Shown one piece after another: positions 12,001-21,843 of a stretch of 64,000 nucleotides of DNA (position 1 is the first letter of the stretch; each line of letters begins with the position of its first letter). A model generated the notes under the pieces. That model was given only the letters and a program-made list of their open reading frames with translations. It did not search any database and had not been told where the DNA came from. A program made the translations under genes and the position numbers. The stretch lies in NCBI GenBank assembly GCA_030144725.1, contig JASKMD010000012.1, forward strand, positions 9,742,392 to 9,806,391, given 5' to 3'. Source of the DNA: Haematococcus lacustris. Lineage: Eukaryota; Chlorophyta; Chlorophyceae; Chlamydomonadales; Haematococcaceae.

Positions 12001-13682
12001 ACAACATCTGCGACGCTGCTACTGCTGCTGCTGGCTCGACTCAGGACAGCGGCAGAGGACGGTGAGGCCATAGCAGCAGGCAAGGCAGACGCCCTGGGCG
12101 CTGGACTGCCTGGGCAGGCGCCGTACTGGCTGCCTGGATGTTCCCAGCGTAGCTCTCATGCATGCCAAGCAAGCTTAGGCCACATGCAACAGGCCACATA
12201 CCTAGCGCCACAAAGGAGACAAGGTCCGCCCTCAGCAGCAGCTTCCTGTGGCCCTGCCCTGCTCCACCTTTCTCCTGCCACCAGTCACGCTGTTCTCGCT
12301 CAACCCAGCCAGCTCAAGAGCCAAGGCAGAGTAGCACAGTTTGCACGACAGCACCATGCCAACAATGCGCTGCTCTGGCTGACTGCGACTGTATGTTGCA
12401 AGCAGGGCTGGTCCACTGTCGCTGCACTGCAGGCTCCTTGGCCCTCCGCTTGCAGTCAGCGGGCCTCCCTGTAAGCGAGGCGCACATCGTGAGGGTAGAT
12501 GTGCCCACGGCCCCCCCACCACCCCCGTCTGCCCTGCAGCCGCCCCTTCCCTCCCAGGCGGCCGCATTGGATGCAAGCTCGGGCTTCACGAGGCTGCAGG
12601 TGTGACCACGTACCTCCTTGCCAGCACACTCACAGCACCTCCCTCAGCGGCCCGGCGGGCAACAAGTACCATGCAAGGGCTTGCCGTCACAGCATAGCAG
12701 AGTATGCTACAGCACATGTGTACCACATGTATACCGCATATGCTACGACATATGTGTAGAATGTATGTGGTGGGTCCACGTGGCAAGGTCGGGTGTGGAG
12801 CATGCAGGCAAGCAAACCCCAAACCGCCTGGTGGGGAAGATGGTCAAGTGCCCTGTGGGTGAGATAGCCACTTGGTGCCCTTGCTCGCAGGTCATCACCA
12901 TCACCGTCGTCACCAGCACTGGCACACTCTTCATTTTCACCCTGCTGTGTGGCACCGTGCTACTGTGTCGCCGGATGCATCGCCGCCGCGTCACGGTGCA
13001 GCCCGATGTCGGTACAACGTTCGTCACGGCGCAGCTGCTACCGGATGCTGGGTTCCAGCCTGTGAACACGGCGGCCCTGTTGCAGTACAAGCAGCAGCAG
13101 TTGCAGCAGGAGGTTGCGGATCTACAAATGGACACGCTGGCCTCTGTGGATGCGGCCTCAATGCCTGGCCAAGTGACGCCCGGAGACGACCTGCATCTGC
13201 CCTTCCCACCCAACGCGCACGTCCCACGTTGGGTCTTGTCGCCGCCTCCCAGCCGCTCGCGATATTGGAACCGGGGCGGTCTCAGCCCCGAGAAGTCGCC
13301 TGCGCGCCGCCGCCTCGGGCTGCGAGGGTCGAGCGCAAGCCGGTTCGCCGCATACCAAGCACCGCCCCAGGAGTCGGCCAGCTCCCCCCAGGGTTTTCCC
13401 CCCGTTTCCCAACAGCTGCAGCCAGCGGACTTTCACTTGCAACAGGAGCGACACTCAGGCCACCACACGCACCCAGAGCTACAACCACAGGAGCCCGTTC
13501 AACAGCATCACTTACCACCTCGGCGGCGACTGGGTCTGGAGGCGCCTTGGCAGGTGCCGGACTCCAGGCCCCTCACCCCTGGTCGCCACCCCCAGCACCC
13601 AGGGCTTCAAGCACAATGGCAACAGGGACAACAGTCTCAGCATCAGGCACAGATGCTGCAGAGGGAGCACCTGCCTGGGTAG
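1..13682 (+). CDS. giant proline-rich (PPWW-module) single-pass membrane glycoprotein, 5' partial
   Basis: Exons read: up to 337, 950-1171, 1545-1898, 2184-2474, 2908-3129, 4236-5939, 6177-7125, 7720-11161, 11262-12061, 12433-12599, 12891-13682 (stop). Splice phases agree at every junction (1 through exon 8, then 2, 1, 0), which is strong support for one gene. Exons 2-7 begin (A/G)PPWW followed by Pro/Ser-rich sequence; exon 1 has SPPWW, and exons 7 and 8 carry further PPWW or RPWW copies. The Ser-Pro-Pro stretches are typical of hydroxyproline-rich wall glycoproteins of green algae. Exons 9-10 hold non-repetitive alpha/beta-looking sequence. Exon 11 encodes a hydrophobic helix (around ITVVTSTGTLFIFTLLCG), a CRRMHRRR stop-transfer and a Gln/Pro-rich tail of about 230 residues. 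Inferred role: wall-linked or cell-surface protein with cytoplasmic tail. The N-terminus and signal peptide lie outside the window. I do not recognise the named family. Exon 7 has a one-base frame break in a C run. Confidence 0.75.
911..1200 (+). repeat. duplicated PPWW exon, copy 1 (pairs with 2869-3160)
   Basis: Exon 950-1171 and exon 2908-3129 are both 222 nt and nearly identical. The similarity extends into the upstream intron (TTACTGCTTGCATGCCG) and downstream intron (GACCAGGTGCG onwards, with TTGACC repeats). This is an internal exon duplication that preserves phase 1-1 and so adds 74 codons without shifting frame. Confidence 0.85.
2026..2183 (+). repeat. intronic tandem duplication ending at a splice acceptor
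   Basis: Two imperfect copies share the segment AGTGGCGTGCTC(T/C)TATGCTT followed by GTGATACC. Only the second is followed by ACAG and is used as the acceptor of exon 2184-2474. Confidence 0.6.
4262..5804 (+). repeat. 72-bp tandem repeat in exon 6, about 21 copies
   Basis: The coding unit is 24 residues, PPDPPSPSPPSPPPPLPP plus SPPPP(G/R). There are about 21 copies; three have extra SP dipeptides (78 or 84 bp). Copies end GPP, RPP or GSP, and these variants occur in blocks, which suggests recent expansion by unequal exchange or slippage. The repeat leaves the other frames open too, so long antisense ORFs here are by-products. Confidence 0.9.
6222..6232 (+). other. 11-C homopolymer with frame break in exon 7
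   Basis: The exon enters in the APPWWLPQTP frame from the 6177 acceptor, but that frame stops at 6319. The proline-rich frame that reaches the exon end and the 7125 donor is one base out. Exon 7 is 949 nt, and 948 would keep phase 1-1. One surplus C here explains both facts. It is either a sequencing or assembly error or a genuine inactivating slip. Confidence 0.7.
8360..10110 (+). repeat. 159-bp tandem repeat in exon 8, about 10 copies
   Basis: The unit is 53 residues, built around PLLQPPSPLPP, LLPPLPQPPSPS and LPLLFPPPPTS. Successive ACCAACTTCCATCT marks lie 159 bp apart (8522, 8681, 8840, 8999 and so on). One copy near 9794-9916 is shortened. Differences between copies are mostly single substitutions. 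Confidence 0.9.
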
Positions 13683-14428
13683 CTGCGCAGGTGGCTTGCG
13701 AGGGGCGGAGGGGTAGAGGGGCCTCCAGGCAAGGTTCATGGTGTGGGACCATGAGGGTGGAGCACATATCCCAGGAATGGGAAACAGCACCTCCCTGCCC
13801 ACAGCATAGCGATGGGAAACAGCAGGCAGTTGCCAGTCAGGACTGCAAGCATGGCAGTTGTCACGCTGATGGTGGCCCACCACATCCACACCATTGTGGG
13901 GGTTCCTTCATCTGTAATCACCAGCATTGATGAGCTGCATAAGTACATGGCTGCATGCATGTATTTCTGTATCATCCAATCGCTGCATGCTGGGCAGGGC
14001 CGACAAGAAGTGGGGTTCTATGAGGGGCATTGTGGCAATGCAGCTGCAGCAGTAGGCAGGGACATTGGTGTTCATCAAACCCAGTGTGGCCGGGGTCACT
14101 GGTGTTATGGCCATTGCCAGCGGCTCAGACCCTGTTCATTACCCTGTTCACTGACTCAGCCATGACTGGCTGGCCTGGTCTGGCCTGCATTGAGGTTTGT
14201 AGCTGTCAAGGGAGTGGCCATGGGTTGATATGGGATGACAGGCCAACACCTTGCACGGTTCCTTGCATTAGGAGAATCAAGATGCTTGGTGCTGGTCTGG
14301 CCTGCACGGTCGACCCAGTAGGTTGTGTGAATGGGTGTGCTTAGCTGGACCCACTGCCAGTGCAGCATGGCTGAACCTAGACGCTGCTTCATTTAGGCAG
14401 CATGGCAGGAATGCTAGCTAAGCTTGAG
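13683..14428. other. 3' flank of the PPWW gene; no further gene seen
   Basis: Contains a TGTAA at 13913-13917, the usual green-algal polyadenylation signal, about 230 bp after the stop and a plausible 3' end. The rest shows no ORF or repeat I can support. Confidence 0.4.
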
Positions 14429-14775
14429 CACTCCTACAAATTAATCCCTGCGTCCGTCCCTGCGTGTTGACCGACCTTGTCCGATCGGGCTGAAATTTTG
14501 ATAGATGGTAGTTTGCAGAAAATAAAACATATTTTCGCAGATTAAATATTTTAAAAAAATCAAAGGCGGCTGCGCTGTGGCCCTGTGGCTAGAGTGCAGG
14601 GATGAGTGCAGGGATAGGTTGCGGGCCACAGCGCAACAGCTGTTGATTTTTTCAGAATATTTTTCTTGCAATATATGTTTTATTTTTTGCAAACTACCAT
14701 CTATTAAAATTTCAGCCCGATCGGACAAGGTTGGAAACACGTAGGGACGGACGCAGGGATTAATTTGTAGGAGTG
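14429..14775. mobile_element. 347-bp inverted-repeat MITE
   Basis: Termini are inverted: CACTCCTACAAATTAATCCC at the left and its complement at the right, continuing inward through a GTCCGTCCCTGCGT block, then a (C/A)CCTTGTCCGATCGGGCTGAAA block and an AT-rich stretch. The centre holds GCAGGGATGAGTGCAGGGAT. No coding capacity. The right end matches the right end of the large foldback element at 56933, so the two belong to one family. The flanks share only AG, so the target duplication is unclear. Confidence 0.75.
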
Positions 14776-15202
14776 AGGTGTATTTCAAAACCAATTGACA
14801 TGTGTTGGGGGCTAGCAAGTCGTCGTAGCAGCATGCTAGAGCTATGAGAAACCCCTCACGAAAGAAAGCAAGTAGGTCACAGCAATACATTGGGCAGCCT
14901 CAGCACCTCCCTCACCGGCCCAGCCAGCAACACGTACCACGCAAAGGCAGAATCATAGGACTCCCCACCAGGGGTGGTGTTTTGTCTGTGTGGAGTTATG
15001 TTCCCACGCACATGGCATAGCCACCTTTCACCTACATTATTGCCTGACCCAAGTGACAGGGCTGTAGCCTAGAGTTGGCATGAAATGCATGCGCTGGTGT
15101 AAGCTGACGACAGCTCGAAGCAAGGCAGCATTACTGTGCAGCAGGCTGCTACTGATGGGCCTTCTGTGATGATGTGGCTTACACCGCTTAAGCCGTCAGC
15201 CG
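14776..15202. other. non-coding flank between MITE and LINE remnant
   Basis: No supported gene. A segment near 14895-14945 (CACCTCCCTCACCGGCCCAG) resembles an intronic segment of the PPWW gene near 12632-12680. Confidence 0.3.
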
Positions 15203-15552
15203 TTAGGCTGCTAGGCCGCCCTCCCCCTCTAGGGGTTCGGGACTTTCTGTAACGCACTTCAAAGCAAGGTGCACAAACAAAGGTGCACATGGGCTCAACA
15301 TGAAGTCATGCAAGTTCTCATTATTGTTTTGTAAAGTCATGGCAAACTCTGGCTGCTCCCTGATGGAACTCGTGGCAGTGCACTCAAAGATGAAATGCAT
15401 GGCGTCATCCACTACCCCCTCTGTGCATCTGGTGCATGTGCGATCAATGAAAGTTACCCCCTCAAACCGAGCCTTCTCCACCCCCAGACCGCTGTTGCCT
15501 AACCTGAACCTAGTCAGGCTCGTGCGAACTTCTGTAGAGAGCTGTCTGTTAA
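15203..15552 (-). pseudogene. LINE-like reverse transcriptase C-terminal remnant, distal part
   Basis: Reads TSLTRFRLGNSGLG, then RTCTRCTEGVVDDAMHF and FIFEC. The C-x2-C ... D-x2-HF-x-F-x-C arrangement is typical of the region after the RT domain in LINE proteins and related multicopy RT genes. It ends in a stop at the 15203 side. The frame is interrupted exactly at the GTTAA target site of the gypsy element and resumes at 21844-22101. Removing the element joins HLLN to RQLS in one frame. Confidence 0.6.
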
Positions 15553-15986
15553 TGTAGTGGACATGCGCAGCATGGGCGGCTTGCATCTTTTAAACTGACT
15601 TGCATGTCTGATCTTTAGCGAACTGAGTACTTGTTCTTTTCTTACAGTGGATGCTTCTGTTGTTCTCTGTGCAAGGTGCTCCGAACCTAGGCGGATGCAC
15701 CGAGCACAGAAGTTCACAGTTTACGTACACCTTTTCCCTTTACACGTGGATGACTAAGAATGTGAATGGTTTTGAGTACTTAAGGCTCTGTGAGGGCAGA
15801 GACAGGCACCTTGGCTCAGAACTCTATCTGACCCCGGGTCCTGTCTCGTTCTCCCGCCCTCACAGGTAAGCCGTGCTCTGTTGGTCAGCTCTGCTATGTT
15901 GTAACCTTGGCTCAGAACTCTATCTGACCCCGGGTCCTGTCTCGTTCTCCCGATTTCACAGGCTCCCTGGTCTCAGCTCCGTTACA
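15553..15986 (+). repeat. 5' LTR
   Basis: TGTAGTGGACATG ... CTCCGTTACA. It contains a self-duplicated block of about 48 bp (CCTTGGCTCAGAACTC onward, near 15810 and 15904). A TGTAA lies at about 15897, a candidate polyadenylation signal. Confidence 0.95.
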
Positions 15987-15987
15987 T

Positions 15988-16005
15988 TGGTGCCTTCTCT
16001 CTCGG
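15988..16005 (+). other. candidate primer binding site
   Basis: Begins TGGTGCC one base after the LTR end. TGG complements the CCA end of a tRNA. The tRNA was not identified. Confidence 0.5.
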
Positions 16006-16089
16006 GAACCGCTGTGCTCTTCCCTCGTCTCTCCCACTCCACCGCTCCTCTCTCCCACTCCGCATTCTCTCCGATAATCCCGCGCCGCC

Positions 16090-17019
16090 ATGAACGCGGA
16101 AGAGATCGCTCAGATGCAACGCGTATTTTCGGAGCAGCAGGCCACAATCCAGCGGCTGGAACAGCAGCTCGCGCAACTGTCCCTGCAACAAACCACTCCG
16201 GCGGCGCCCGCGCCGGCTCCTGCTCCTGCTCCTCCTCCTACTCCCGCTCCTGCCCCACAGCAGCGTATGCCCCGTGCCAATCCACCCGCCACTTTCTCTG
16301 GAAGCCGTACCACGGACGTGGCGGCTTGGCTATTCGCAGTGGATCTCTTTTTCACAATCTCCGAGCTGACGGACGCCCAACGGATCGTCTACGTCGCCAC
16401 CCTCCTCTCCGGCCATGCTCTCCTGTGGTACCGCAGCAGCGTCAGCTCTTTCACCTCCTGGACGTGCTTTGTCGCTGCTTTTGAGCGGCAGTTCGCGCCT
16501 GTCAACCGGCTGCGCCATGCAAGGGACCGCTTGGCAGCTCTCACCCAAACGAGCTCCGTGCGGCGGTACCTTGGCGAGTTCACAGCGCTCTGCCTGGAGG
16601 TCACGGACCTCTCGCCCGCAGAACAGCTCGACCGGTTCATCCGGGGCCTCAAGCCCTCAGTGCGGCGTGAACTGGAGCTGCGCGAGCCAACCTCTTTCTC
16701 CGAAGCCTCCACCATCGCGGATCGGGTGGACGCCATCTCCTATTCCACCTCAGCCTCCCGCTCCTCCTATCGCCCTCCCTCCACTCCCCGCCCTCCCCGC
16801 CCTGAGACTGCCGCGGTGCCCATGGAGCTGGACGCCATGCTCCACACCAGCCCAAGCCGCAGCCGTGGCACTCGTCTCTCCGATGCTCAGCGTGCGGCTC
16901 TGCGGGACAGCAAGGCGTGCTTCTACTGCCGCAAGGCGGGGCACACCATGAAGGACTGCCCCATCCGCCCTCCCCGCCCAAACGTCAGCAGCGGCCCACG
17001 GAAGGGGGACCGCCGCTAG
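16090..17019 (+). CDS. gag: gypsy Gag polyprotein
   Basis: 309 residues; capsid-nucleocapsid precursor that packages element RNA. The N-terminus has a Gln-rich helical stretch, then an Ala/Pro linker. Residues about 70-220 match the retrotransposon Gag core ([51 protein letters not shown]). A zinc knuckle [14 protein letters not shown] (C-x2-C-x4-H-x4-C) starts at residue 277. The ATG follows the 5' LTR by about 100 nt. Its 3' end overlaps pol by about 103 nt in another frame. Confidence 0.92.
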   Translation: MNAEEIAQMQRVFSEQQATIQRLEQQLAQLSLQQTTPAAPAPAPAPAPPPTPAPAPQQRMPRANPPATFSGSRTTDVAAWLFAVDLFFTISELTDAQRIVYVATLLSGHALLWYRSSVSSFTSWTCFVAAFERQFAPVNRLRHARDRLAALTQTSSVRRYLGEFTALCLEVTDLSPAEQLDRFIRGLKPSVRRELELREPTSFSEASTIADRVDAISYSTSASRSSYRPPSTPRPPRPETAAVPMELDAMLHTSPSRSRGTRLSDAQRAALRDSKACFYCRKAGHTMKDCPIRPPRPNVSSGPRKGDRR

Positions 17020-20000
17020 ACGTCGCCTTCCGGACCCTCCCACCACCCCCTCCCACCACCCCCTCCCACCCCCTCCCACCCCCTCTCACCACCCCCTCCC
17101 AGCCCCTATGCTTTTCCACCTCCTCTCCTTGTCCTCCCCGGTGCGCTCGTCCCCACCGCGCACCTTACTTCCTCCTCCCTGCCCCCGCACCCTCCTACCC
17201 TGGTCTGCATTCCACCTGCCAGCCGTACACTGGTAAGGTGGACACTGCTGGCCGGCCCTCCCTGCAGGTTGTCAGATCCATGCCCTTACCCCTGAAGCAT
17301 GTTAGACCTGCTGGCAGCATTCTGAAGCAGCCTTCTGTGGCTGGCTCCACTCCACCGGGACGACCTCGTAAGGTCGTGCGGTTCTCCCTGCCCCTACCTG
17401 CAGCTCTAGGTGGCAGCCCTCCTCGCCCTCCCCAGCCTGGCCGGACAGCCCGCCCAGCTGTGTTGCAGCGTGCCAATGCTGATGCACCTGCCTTCCTCCA
17501 TGTCAACTCCTTTGCCGTGCTGGCTGTTCAGGACCAGCCGCTGGCCGAGTCTCTCGCTCCCCGGTCCTTACCTCCTCCCCCTGCCCCTCCGTGTTCCCCT
17601 CCTGCTCCTTGTCCTTCCCGCACCTCCCCGCCCACTCCCACTCCCACTCCCACCCCCACCCCTTCCCCCGCTGCTGCGCCCTCCCCCATCGTGCTCACTT
17701 CCCTGTCAGCCAGTGGCAGCAGCCCCTCCTCAGAGCTGATCATCCTCCATGGCACCTTTGCTGGTCACCCAGCCAGGTTCATGGTGGACAGCGGCGCCAC
17801 CGGCAACATTGTCAGCCAGCAGTACCTCATGCGCAATGGGCTGCACTTGGCTACTACCCTCTCCCACCGTCGCCTCCTCCTCCCAGGCCCTAAACACACT
17901 GCCCTACCCACCTACACCCTCCCACCGTGCTCCATCCGCATGGGTACCTACCGCGATCGCTTACAGCTCTCCATGGCAAACATCCCCAACCCCTCCTTTG
18001 ACATCGTCCTCGGTAAGCCGTGGCTGGCAGCCAAGAACCCGTGTGTGGACTGGATCAACAACGTCGTACGCCTGGATCACGCCGGTTCCACCCACACCCT
18101 GACCCCACCCCCACCCACCCCACTCCAAGCGGATCAGCTGAACCTGCTGTCGGCGCCACGCTTCCGCCGGGCAGCGCGGCATGATGAGGTCTTCATGGCC
18201 CTGCTCACCCAGCAGCCTAACCCCTCTACCCCACCCTCTACCTCTACCTCTTCCTCCACCCCTGCCCCTGATCCACCCCCTCTCCACCCCAAGGCGGCAG
18301 CACTGGTGCAGCAGTACCCCTCTGTCTTCCCCAAGGAGCTGCCTGCAGTCCAGGACATGCCCCGCCGCTCCGTGGACCACACCATCCATCTCACCGGTCC
18401 TGCCCCCTCCCCCCGTCCCATCTACCGCATGTCGCAGCCAGAGCTGGACCAGCTGAAGAAGCAGCTGGACGACCTCCTGGCCAAGGGTTTCATCCGGCCA
18501 TCCACCTCCCCCTTTGCTGCCCCTGTGTTGTTTGTGCGCAAGAAGGACGGCAGCCTGCGCCTCTGTGTGGACTTCCGTGCCCTCAACCAGCAGACCCTCA
18601 AGAACCGTTACCCCCTCCCCCGCATCGATGATCTGCTGGACCAGCTGTCAGGTGCCCAGGTCTTTTCCAAGATCGACCTCCGGTCTGGGTATCACCAGAT
18701 CAGGGTGGCTGAGGACGACATCCCCAAGACCGCCTTCCGCACCCGGTACGGGCACTATGAATTCACTGTCCTCCCCTTTGGTCTTTGCAATGCCCCTGCC
18801 ACCTTCCAGCAGCTGATGAACGATGTCTTCAAGCCCCACCTGGATGACTTTGTGCTTGTCTACCTGGACGACATCCTTGTGTTCTCCAAGTCAGCCGCTG
18901 ACCATGAGCGCCACCTCCACCTTACCCTCTCTCTCTTGCGGCAGCACCAGCTGTGCGCCAACCTGGCCAAGTGCGCATTCTGGCTGGACACCGTGGACTT
19001 CCTCGGCCACATCGTCTCCGCCGCCGGCATCCAGCCAGACCCCACCAAGGTCAAGGCTGTGCTGGACTGGCCTGCCCCACAGGACAAGCACCAGCTACGG
19101 TCGTTCCTCGGCACCGCCAACTACTACCGGCGTCTCCTACACCACCATGCCCACCGTGTTCTCCCTCTCACCGACCTGCTGCGTGATGAGCAGCCATGGC
19201 GTTGGGGCGAGGCTGAGCAGCGTGCCTTTGCCGACATCAAGGCAGCCATGGCCAGCTCCCCCGTCGTGCGTCCCCCTGACTTCTCCCTCCCCTTCACTGT
19301 CAAGACTGACGCCTCCCTCTTTGCCATTGGTGCCGTGCTTACCCAACAGGACTCCTCCGGCGCCGAGTACGTGGTGGCCTACGAGAGCCGCAAGCTCAAC
19401 CCGGCTCAGGTCAACTACCCAGCCCATGAGCGTGAGCTCCTGGCTGTGCTCCATGCCCTCACCACCTGGCGCCACTACCTACTGGGTCGTCCCTTCATTG
19501 TGGAGACTGACAACAGCGCCACCACCCATGTGCTCACCCAGTCCAACCTCACCGGGCGCCAGATGCGGTGGACCCAGCGCCTTGCGGAGTTCGACATCAC
19601 CTTTGTGCACAAGGCTGGCAAGCACCACACCGTGCCGGACGCCCTCTCCCGTCGCCCTGACCACCAACTCACCGCCCTCTCCATCGTTGACCCTGACCCC
19701 TCCTTCTTCTCCACCTTTGACCGCCATGCGCCCGAGGACCCGGCCTATCAAGCAGCCCTGTCCCAGGCCCTCTCCCCTCCTTCACCCTCCAGCCCTACCC
19801 ACCTGCACGTCATTGAAGGCCGCCTCTACACCACCTCCACCCCTCCCCGCCTCTACATCCCCTCCTCCCCTCTCCGCGCCCAACTGTTGCATGAAGCTCA
19901 TGACGCCCACACCGCTGCCCACCTAGGGCGTGCCAAGACTCTGGAGCGGTTGCAGCGTCACTTCTATTGGCCGCAGATGCACAAGACCGTCCAGGAGTAC

Positions 20001-21368
20001 GTGCGCACATGCGACAAGTGCCAGCGCAACAAGGCCACTAACCAGCTGCCCCCTGGCCTGCTACAGCCCCTCCCCATCCCCGCCCGCAATTGGCAGCAGG
20101 TCAGCATGGACTTCATTGGGCCCCTTCCAGCCACTCCCCGCGGCCACACCATGATCTTCACCGTCGTCGACAAGCTCAGCAAGATGATCCACCTCATCCC
20201 CACCACCACCACCGCCACCGCCCAGGACACCGCCCGCCTCTTCTTTGACCACATCTTCAAGCACCACGGCCTGCCGGAGGCCATCATCTCTGACCGTGAC
20301 CCTAAGTTCACTTCTGACTTCTGGACCTCCCTCTTCCACCTCACCGGCACCCGGCTCCTCCTCTCCTCTGCCTACCACCCCCAGACCGACGGCCATACAG
20401 AGCGCGCCAACCGCACTGTGGAGGACATGCTGCGGCCCTACGTCAACGACCACAAGACTGACTGGGACCAGCACCTTGCAGCCGTGGAGTTTGCCTACAA
20501 CAGCTCTGAGCACGTTGGCACCGGCTTCACCCCCTTCTACCTCATCTACGGCCAACACCCCACCACACCCTCTGCTCTCTTGCTCCCCCCTCCCACCCTT
20601 GTGCCCAGCCAGGCAGCTGAGGACTTCGTCACCTCCATGCGAAACAACCTTACCGCCGCCCGCTCAGCCCTGCAGCGCTCCATTGACACCCAGAAGCTGC
20701 ATGCTGACCAGCACCGCCGCCATGAGGAGTTTGAGGTCGGTGATCTTGTGTTGCTCAGCTGCGCCCACCTGAACTTGCAGACTGCTGTCAACAGCGCCAA
20801 GCTCCAGCCTCGCTTTGTGGGGCCCTTCAAGGTCCTGGCCAAGCACTCTCCAGTCTCTTATAAGCTCGACCTCCCTTCTTCCATGCGTATCCTCCCCACC
20901 TTCCACATCAGCCGCCTACGGCCCTACCTTTCCTCCTCCTCTTTCCCTGAGCGCGCCGTGGAGCTTCAGCCTTCGCCCGTGATCATCGATGGCGAGGCGT
21001 ACTTCACGGTGGAAGCCATCCTGGGTCGTCGCTGGAATGACGCGCAGCACGCTTTTCAGTACCTCATCAAGTGGGCTGGCTACGACGACTCCTTCAACTC
21101 CTGGGAGTGGGGCCCAGCACTCGCGCAGCAGGACGCGGTCGCCGCCTTAATCCGGGACTACACCGCCCGCCATCATGCCCCGGTTGACGACGACCCTGCC
21201 TGCCAAGTCTGCGCCAGCCGTTCACCGCGGCCTCCGATGTTGCTTTGTGATCAATGCGACAAGGGTTTTCACATCACGTGCCTGTCACCCCCACTTCGTT
21301 CTGTGCCTCGTGGTGCCTGGCTCTGTCATCAGTGCAAGCAAGCTAAGGCTCCTAAGAAGCGCAGGTAG
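16917..21368 (+). CDS. pol: gypsy Pol polyprotein with C-terminal chromodomain and PHD finger
   Basis: 1,483 residues in the -1 frame relative to gag, overlapping at the Gag zinc knuckle. It is probably made by frameshifting, or started at the ATG at 16917. Aspartic protease: [12 protein letters not shown] (Asp about 291). [15 protein letters not shown] and YLDDIL (Asp 651/652). RNase [12 protein letters not shown] (Asp 798), ending [17 protein letters not shown]. Integrase: zinc module HEAHDAH ... CDKCQ (from His 992), then Asp 1065 (MDFIGPLP), Asp 1126 (ISDRDPKF) and Glu 1162, a D-x35-E spacing. A chromodomain starts about 1363 ([24 protein letters not shown]). A PHD-type C4HC3 finger runs 1429 to the end ([24 protein letters not shown]) followed by basic KKRR. 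Chromodomains steer chromovirus integration; the added PHD is unusual. Confidence 0.93.
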   Translation: MLLLPQGGAHHEGLPHPPSPPKRQQRPTEGGPPLDVAFRTLPPPPPTTPSHPLPPPLTTPSQPLCFSTSSPCPPRCARPHRAPYFLLPAPAPSYPGLHSTCQPYTGKVDTAGRPSLQVVRSMPLPLKHVRPAGSILKQPSVAGSTPPGRPRKVVRFSLPLPAALGGSPPRPPQPGRTARPAVLQRANADAPAFLHVNSFAVLAVQDQPLAESLAPRSLPPPPAPPCSPPAPCPSRTSPPTPTPTPTPTPSPAAAPSPIVLTSLSASGSSPSSELIILHGTFAGHPARFMVDSGATGNIVSQQYLMRNGLHLATTLSHRRLLLPGPKHTALPTYTLPPCSIRMGTYRDRLQLSMANIPNPSFDIVLGKPWLAAKNPCVDWINNVVRLDHAGSTHTLTPPPPTPLQADQLNLLSAPRFRRAARHDEVFMALLTQQPNPSTPPSTSTSSSTPAPDPPPLHPKAAALVQQYPSVFPKELPAVQDMPRRSVDHTIHLTGPAPSPRPIYRMSQPELDQLKKQLDDLLAKGFIRPSTSPFAAPVLFVRKKDGSLRLCVDFRALNQQTLKNRYPLPRIDDLLDQLSGAQVFSKIDLRSGYHQIRVAEDDIPKTAFRTRYGHYEFTVLPFGLCNAPATFQQLMNDVFKPHLDDFVLVYLDDILVFSKSAADHERHLHLTLSLLRQHQLCANLAKCAFWLDTVDFLGHIVSAAGIQPDPTKVKAVLDWPAPQDKHQLRSFLGTANYYRRLLHHHAHRVLPLTDLLRDEQPWRWGEAEQRAFADIKAAMASSPVVRPPDFSLPFTVKTDASLFAIGAVLTQQDSSGAEYVVAYESRKLNPAQVNYPAHERELLAVLHALTTWRHYLLGRPFIVETDNSATTHVLTQSNLTGRQMRWTQRLAEFDITFVHKAGKHHTVPDALSRRPDHQLTALSIVDPDPSFFSTFDRHAPEDPAYQAALSQALSPPSPSSPTHLHVIEGRLYTTSTPPRLYIPSSPLRAQLLHEAHDAHTAAHLGRAKTLERLQRHFYWPQMHKTVQEYVRTCDKCQRNKATNQLPPGLLQPLPIPARNWQQVSMDFIGPLPATPRGHTMIFTVVDKLSKMIHLIPTTTTATAQDTARLFFDHIFKHHGLPEAIISDRDPKFTSDFWTSLFHLTGTRLLLSSAYHPQTDGHTERANRTVEDMLRPYVNDHKTDWDQHLAAVEFAYNSSEHVGTGFTPFYLIYGQHPTTPSALLLPPPTLVPSQAAEDFVTSMRNNLTAARSALQRSIDTQKLHADQHRRHEEFEVGDLVLLSCAHLNLQTAVNSAKLQPRFVGPFKVLAKHSPVSYKLDLPSSMRILPTFHISRLRPYLSSSSFPERAVELQPSPVIIDGEAYFTVEAILGRRWNDAQHAFQYLIKWAGYDDSFNSWEWGPALAQQDAVAALIRDYTARHHAPVDDDPACQVCASRSPRPPMLLCDQCDKGFHITCLSPPLRSVPRGAWLCHQCKQAKAPKKRR

Positions 21369-21391
21369 CATGTTTACAGGCTAAACATCTT

Positions 21392-21409
21392 TTTTCCAGG
21401 GGGGGTGAA
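21392..21409 (+). other. candidate polypurine tract
   Basis: AGGGGGGGTGAA lies directly before the 3' LTR, the expected position for plus-strand priming. Confidence 0.6.
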
Positions 21410-21843
21410 TGTAGTGGACATGCGCAGCATGGGCGGCTTGCATCTTTTAAACTGACTTGCATGTCTGATCTTTAGCGAACTGAGTACTTGTTCTTTTCTT
21501 ACAGTGGATGCTTCTGTTGTTCTCTGTGCAAGGTGCTCCGAACCTAGGCGGATGCACCGAGCACAGAAGTTCACAGTTTACGTACACCTTTTCCCTTTAC
21601 ACGTGGATGACTAAGAATGTGAATGGTTTTGAGTACTTAAGGCTCTGTGAGGGCAGAGACAGGCACCTTGGCTCAGAACTCTATCTGACCCCGGGTCCTG
21701 TCTCGTTCTCCCGCCCTCACAGGTAAGCCGTGCTCTGTTGGTCAGCTCTGCTATGTTGTAACCTTGGCTCAGAACTCTATCTGACCCCGGGTCCTGTCTC
21801 GTTCTCCCGACCTCACAGGCTCCCTGGTCTCAGCTCCGTTACA
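21410..21843 (+). repeat. 3' LTR
   Basis: 434 bp, same length and nearly identical to the 5' LTR, followed by the GTTAA duplication. Confidence 0.95.

Larger units (their letters stand above)
15553..21843 (+). mobile_element. complete Ty3/gypsy chromovirus-type LTR retrotransposon
   Basis: It is 6,291 bp, flanked by 5-bp direct repeats GTTAA (15548-15552 and 21844-21848). Both LTRs are 434 bp and begin TG and end CA. I see two differences between them (TT versus CC about 30 bp from the 3' end), implying a very recent insertion. The order is LTR, primer site, gag, overlapping pol (protease, RT, RNase H, integrase, chromodomain, PHD), purine tract, LTR. All ORFs are open, so it is potentially autonomous. 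Confidence 0.95.

Noticed and set aside
15651..15869. 72-codon ORF present in both LTRs
   Set aside because: Identical because the LTRs are identical; no homology to a known LTR-encoded protein.
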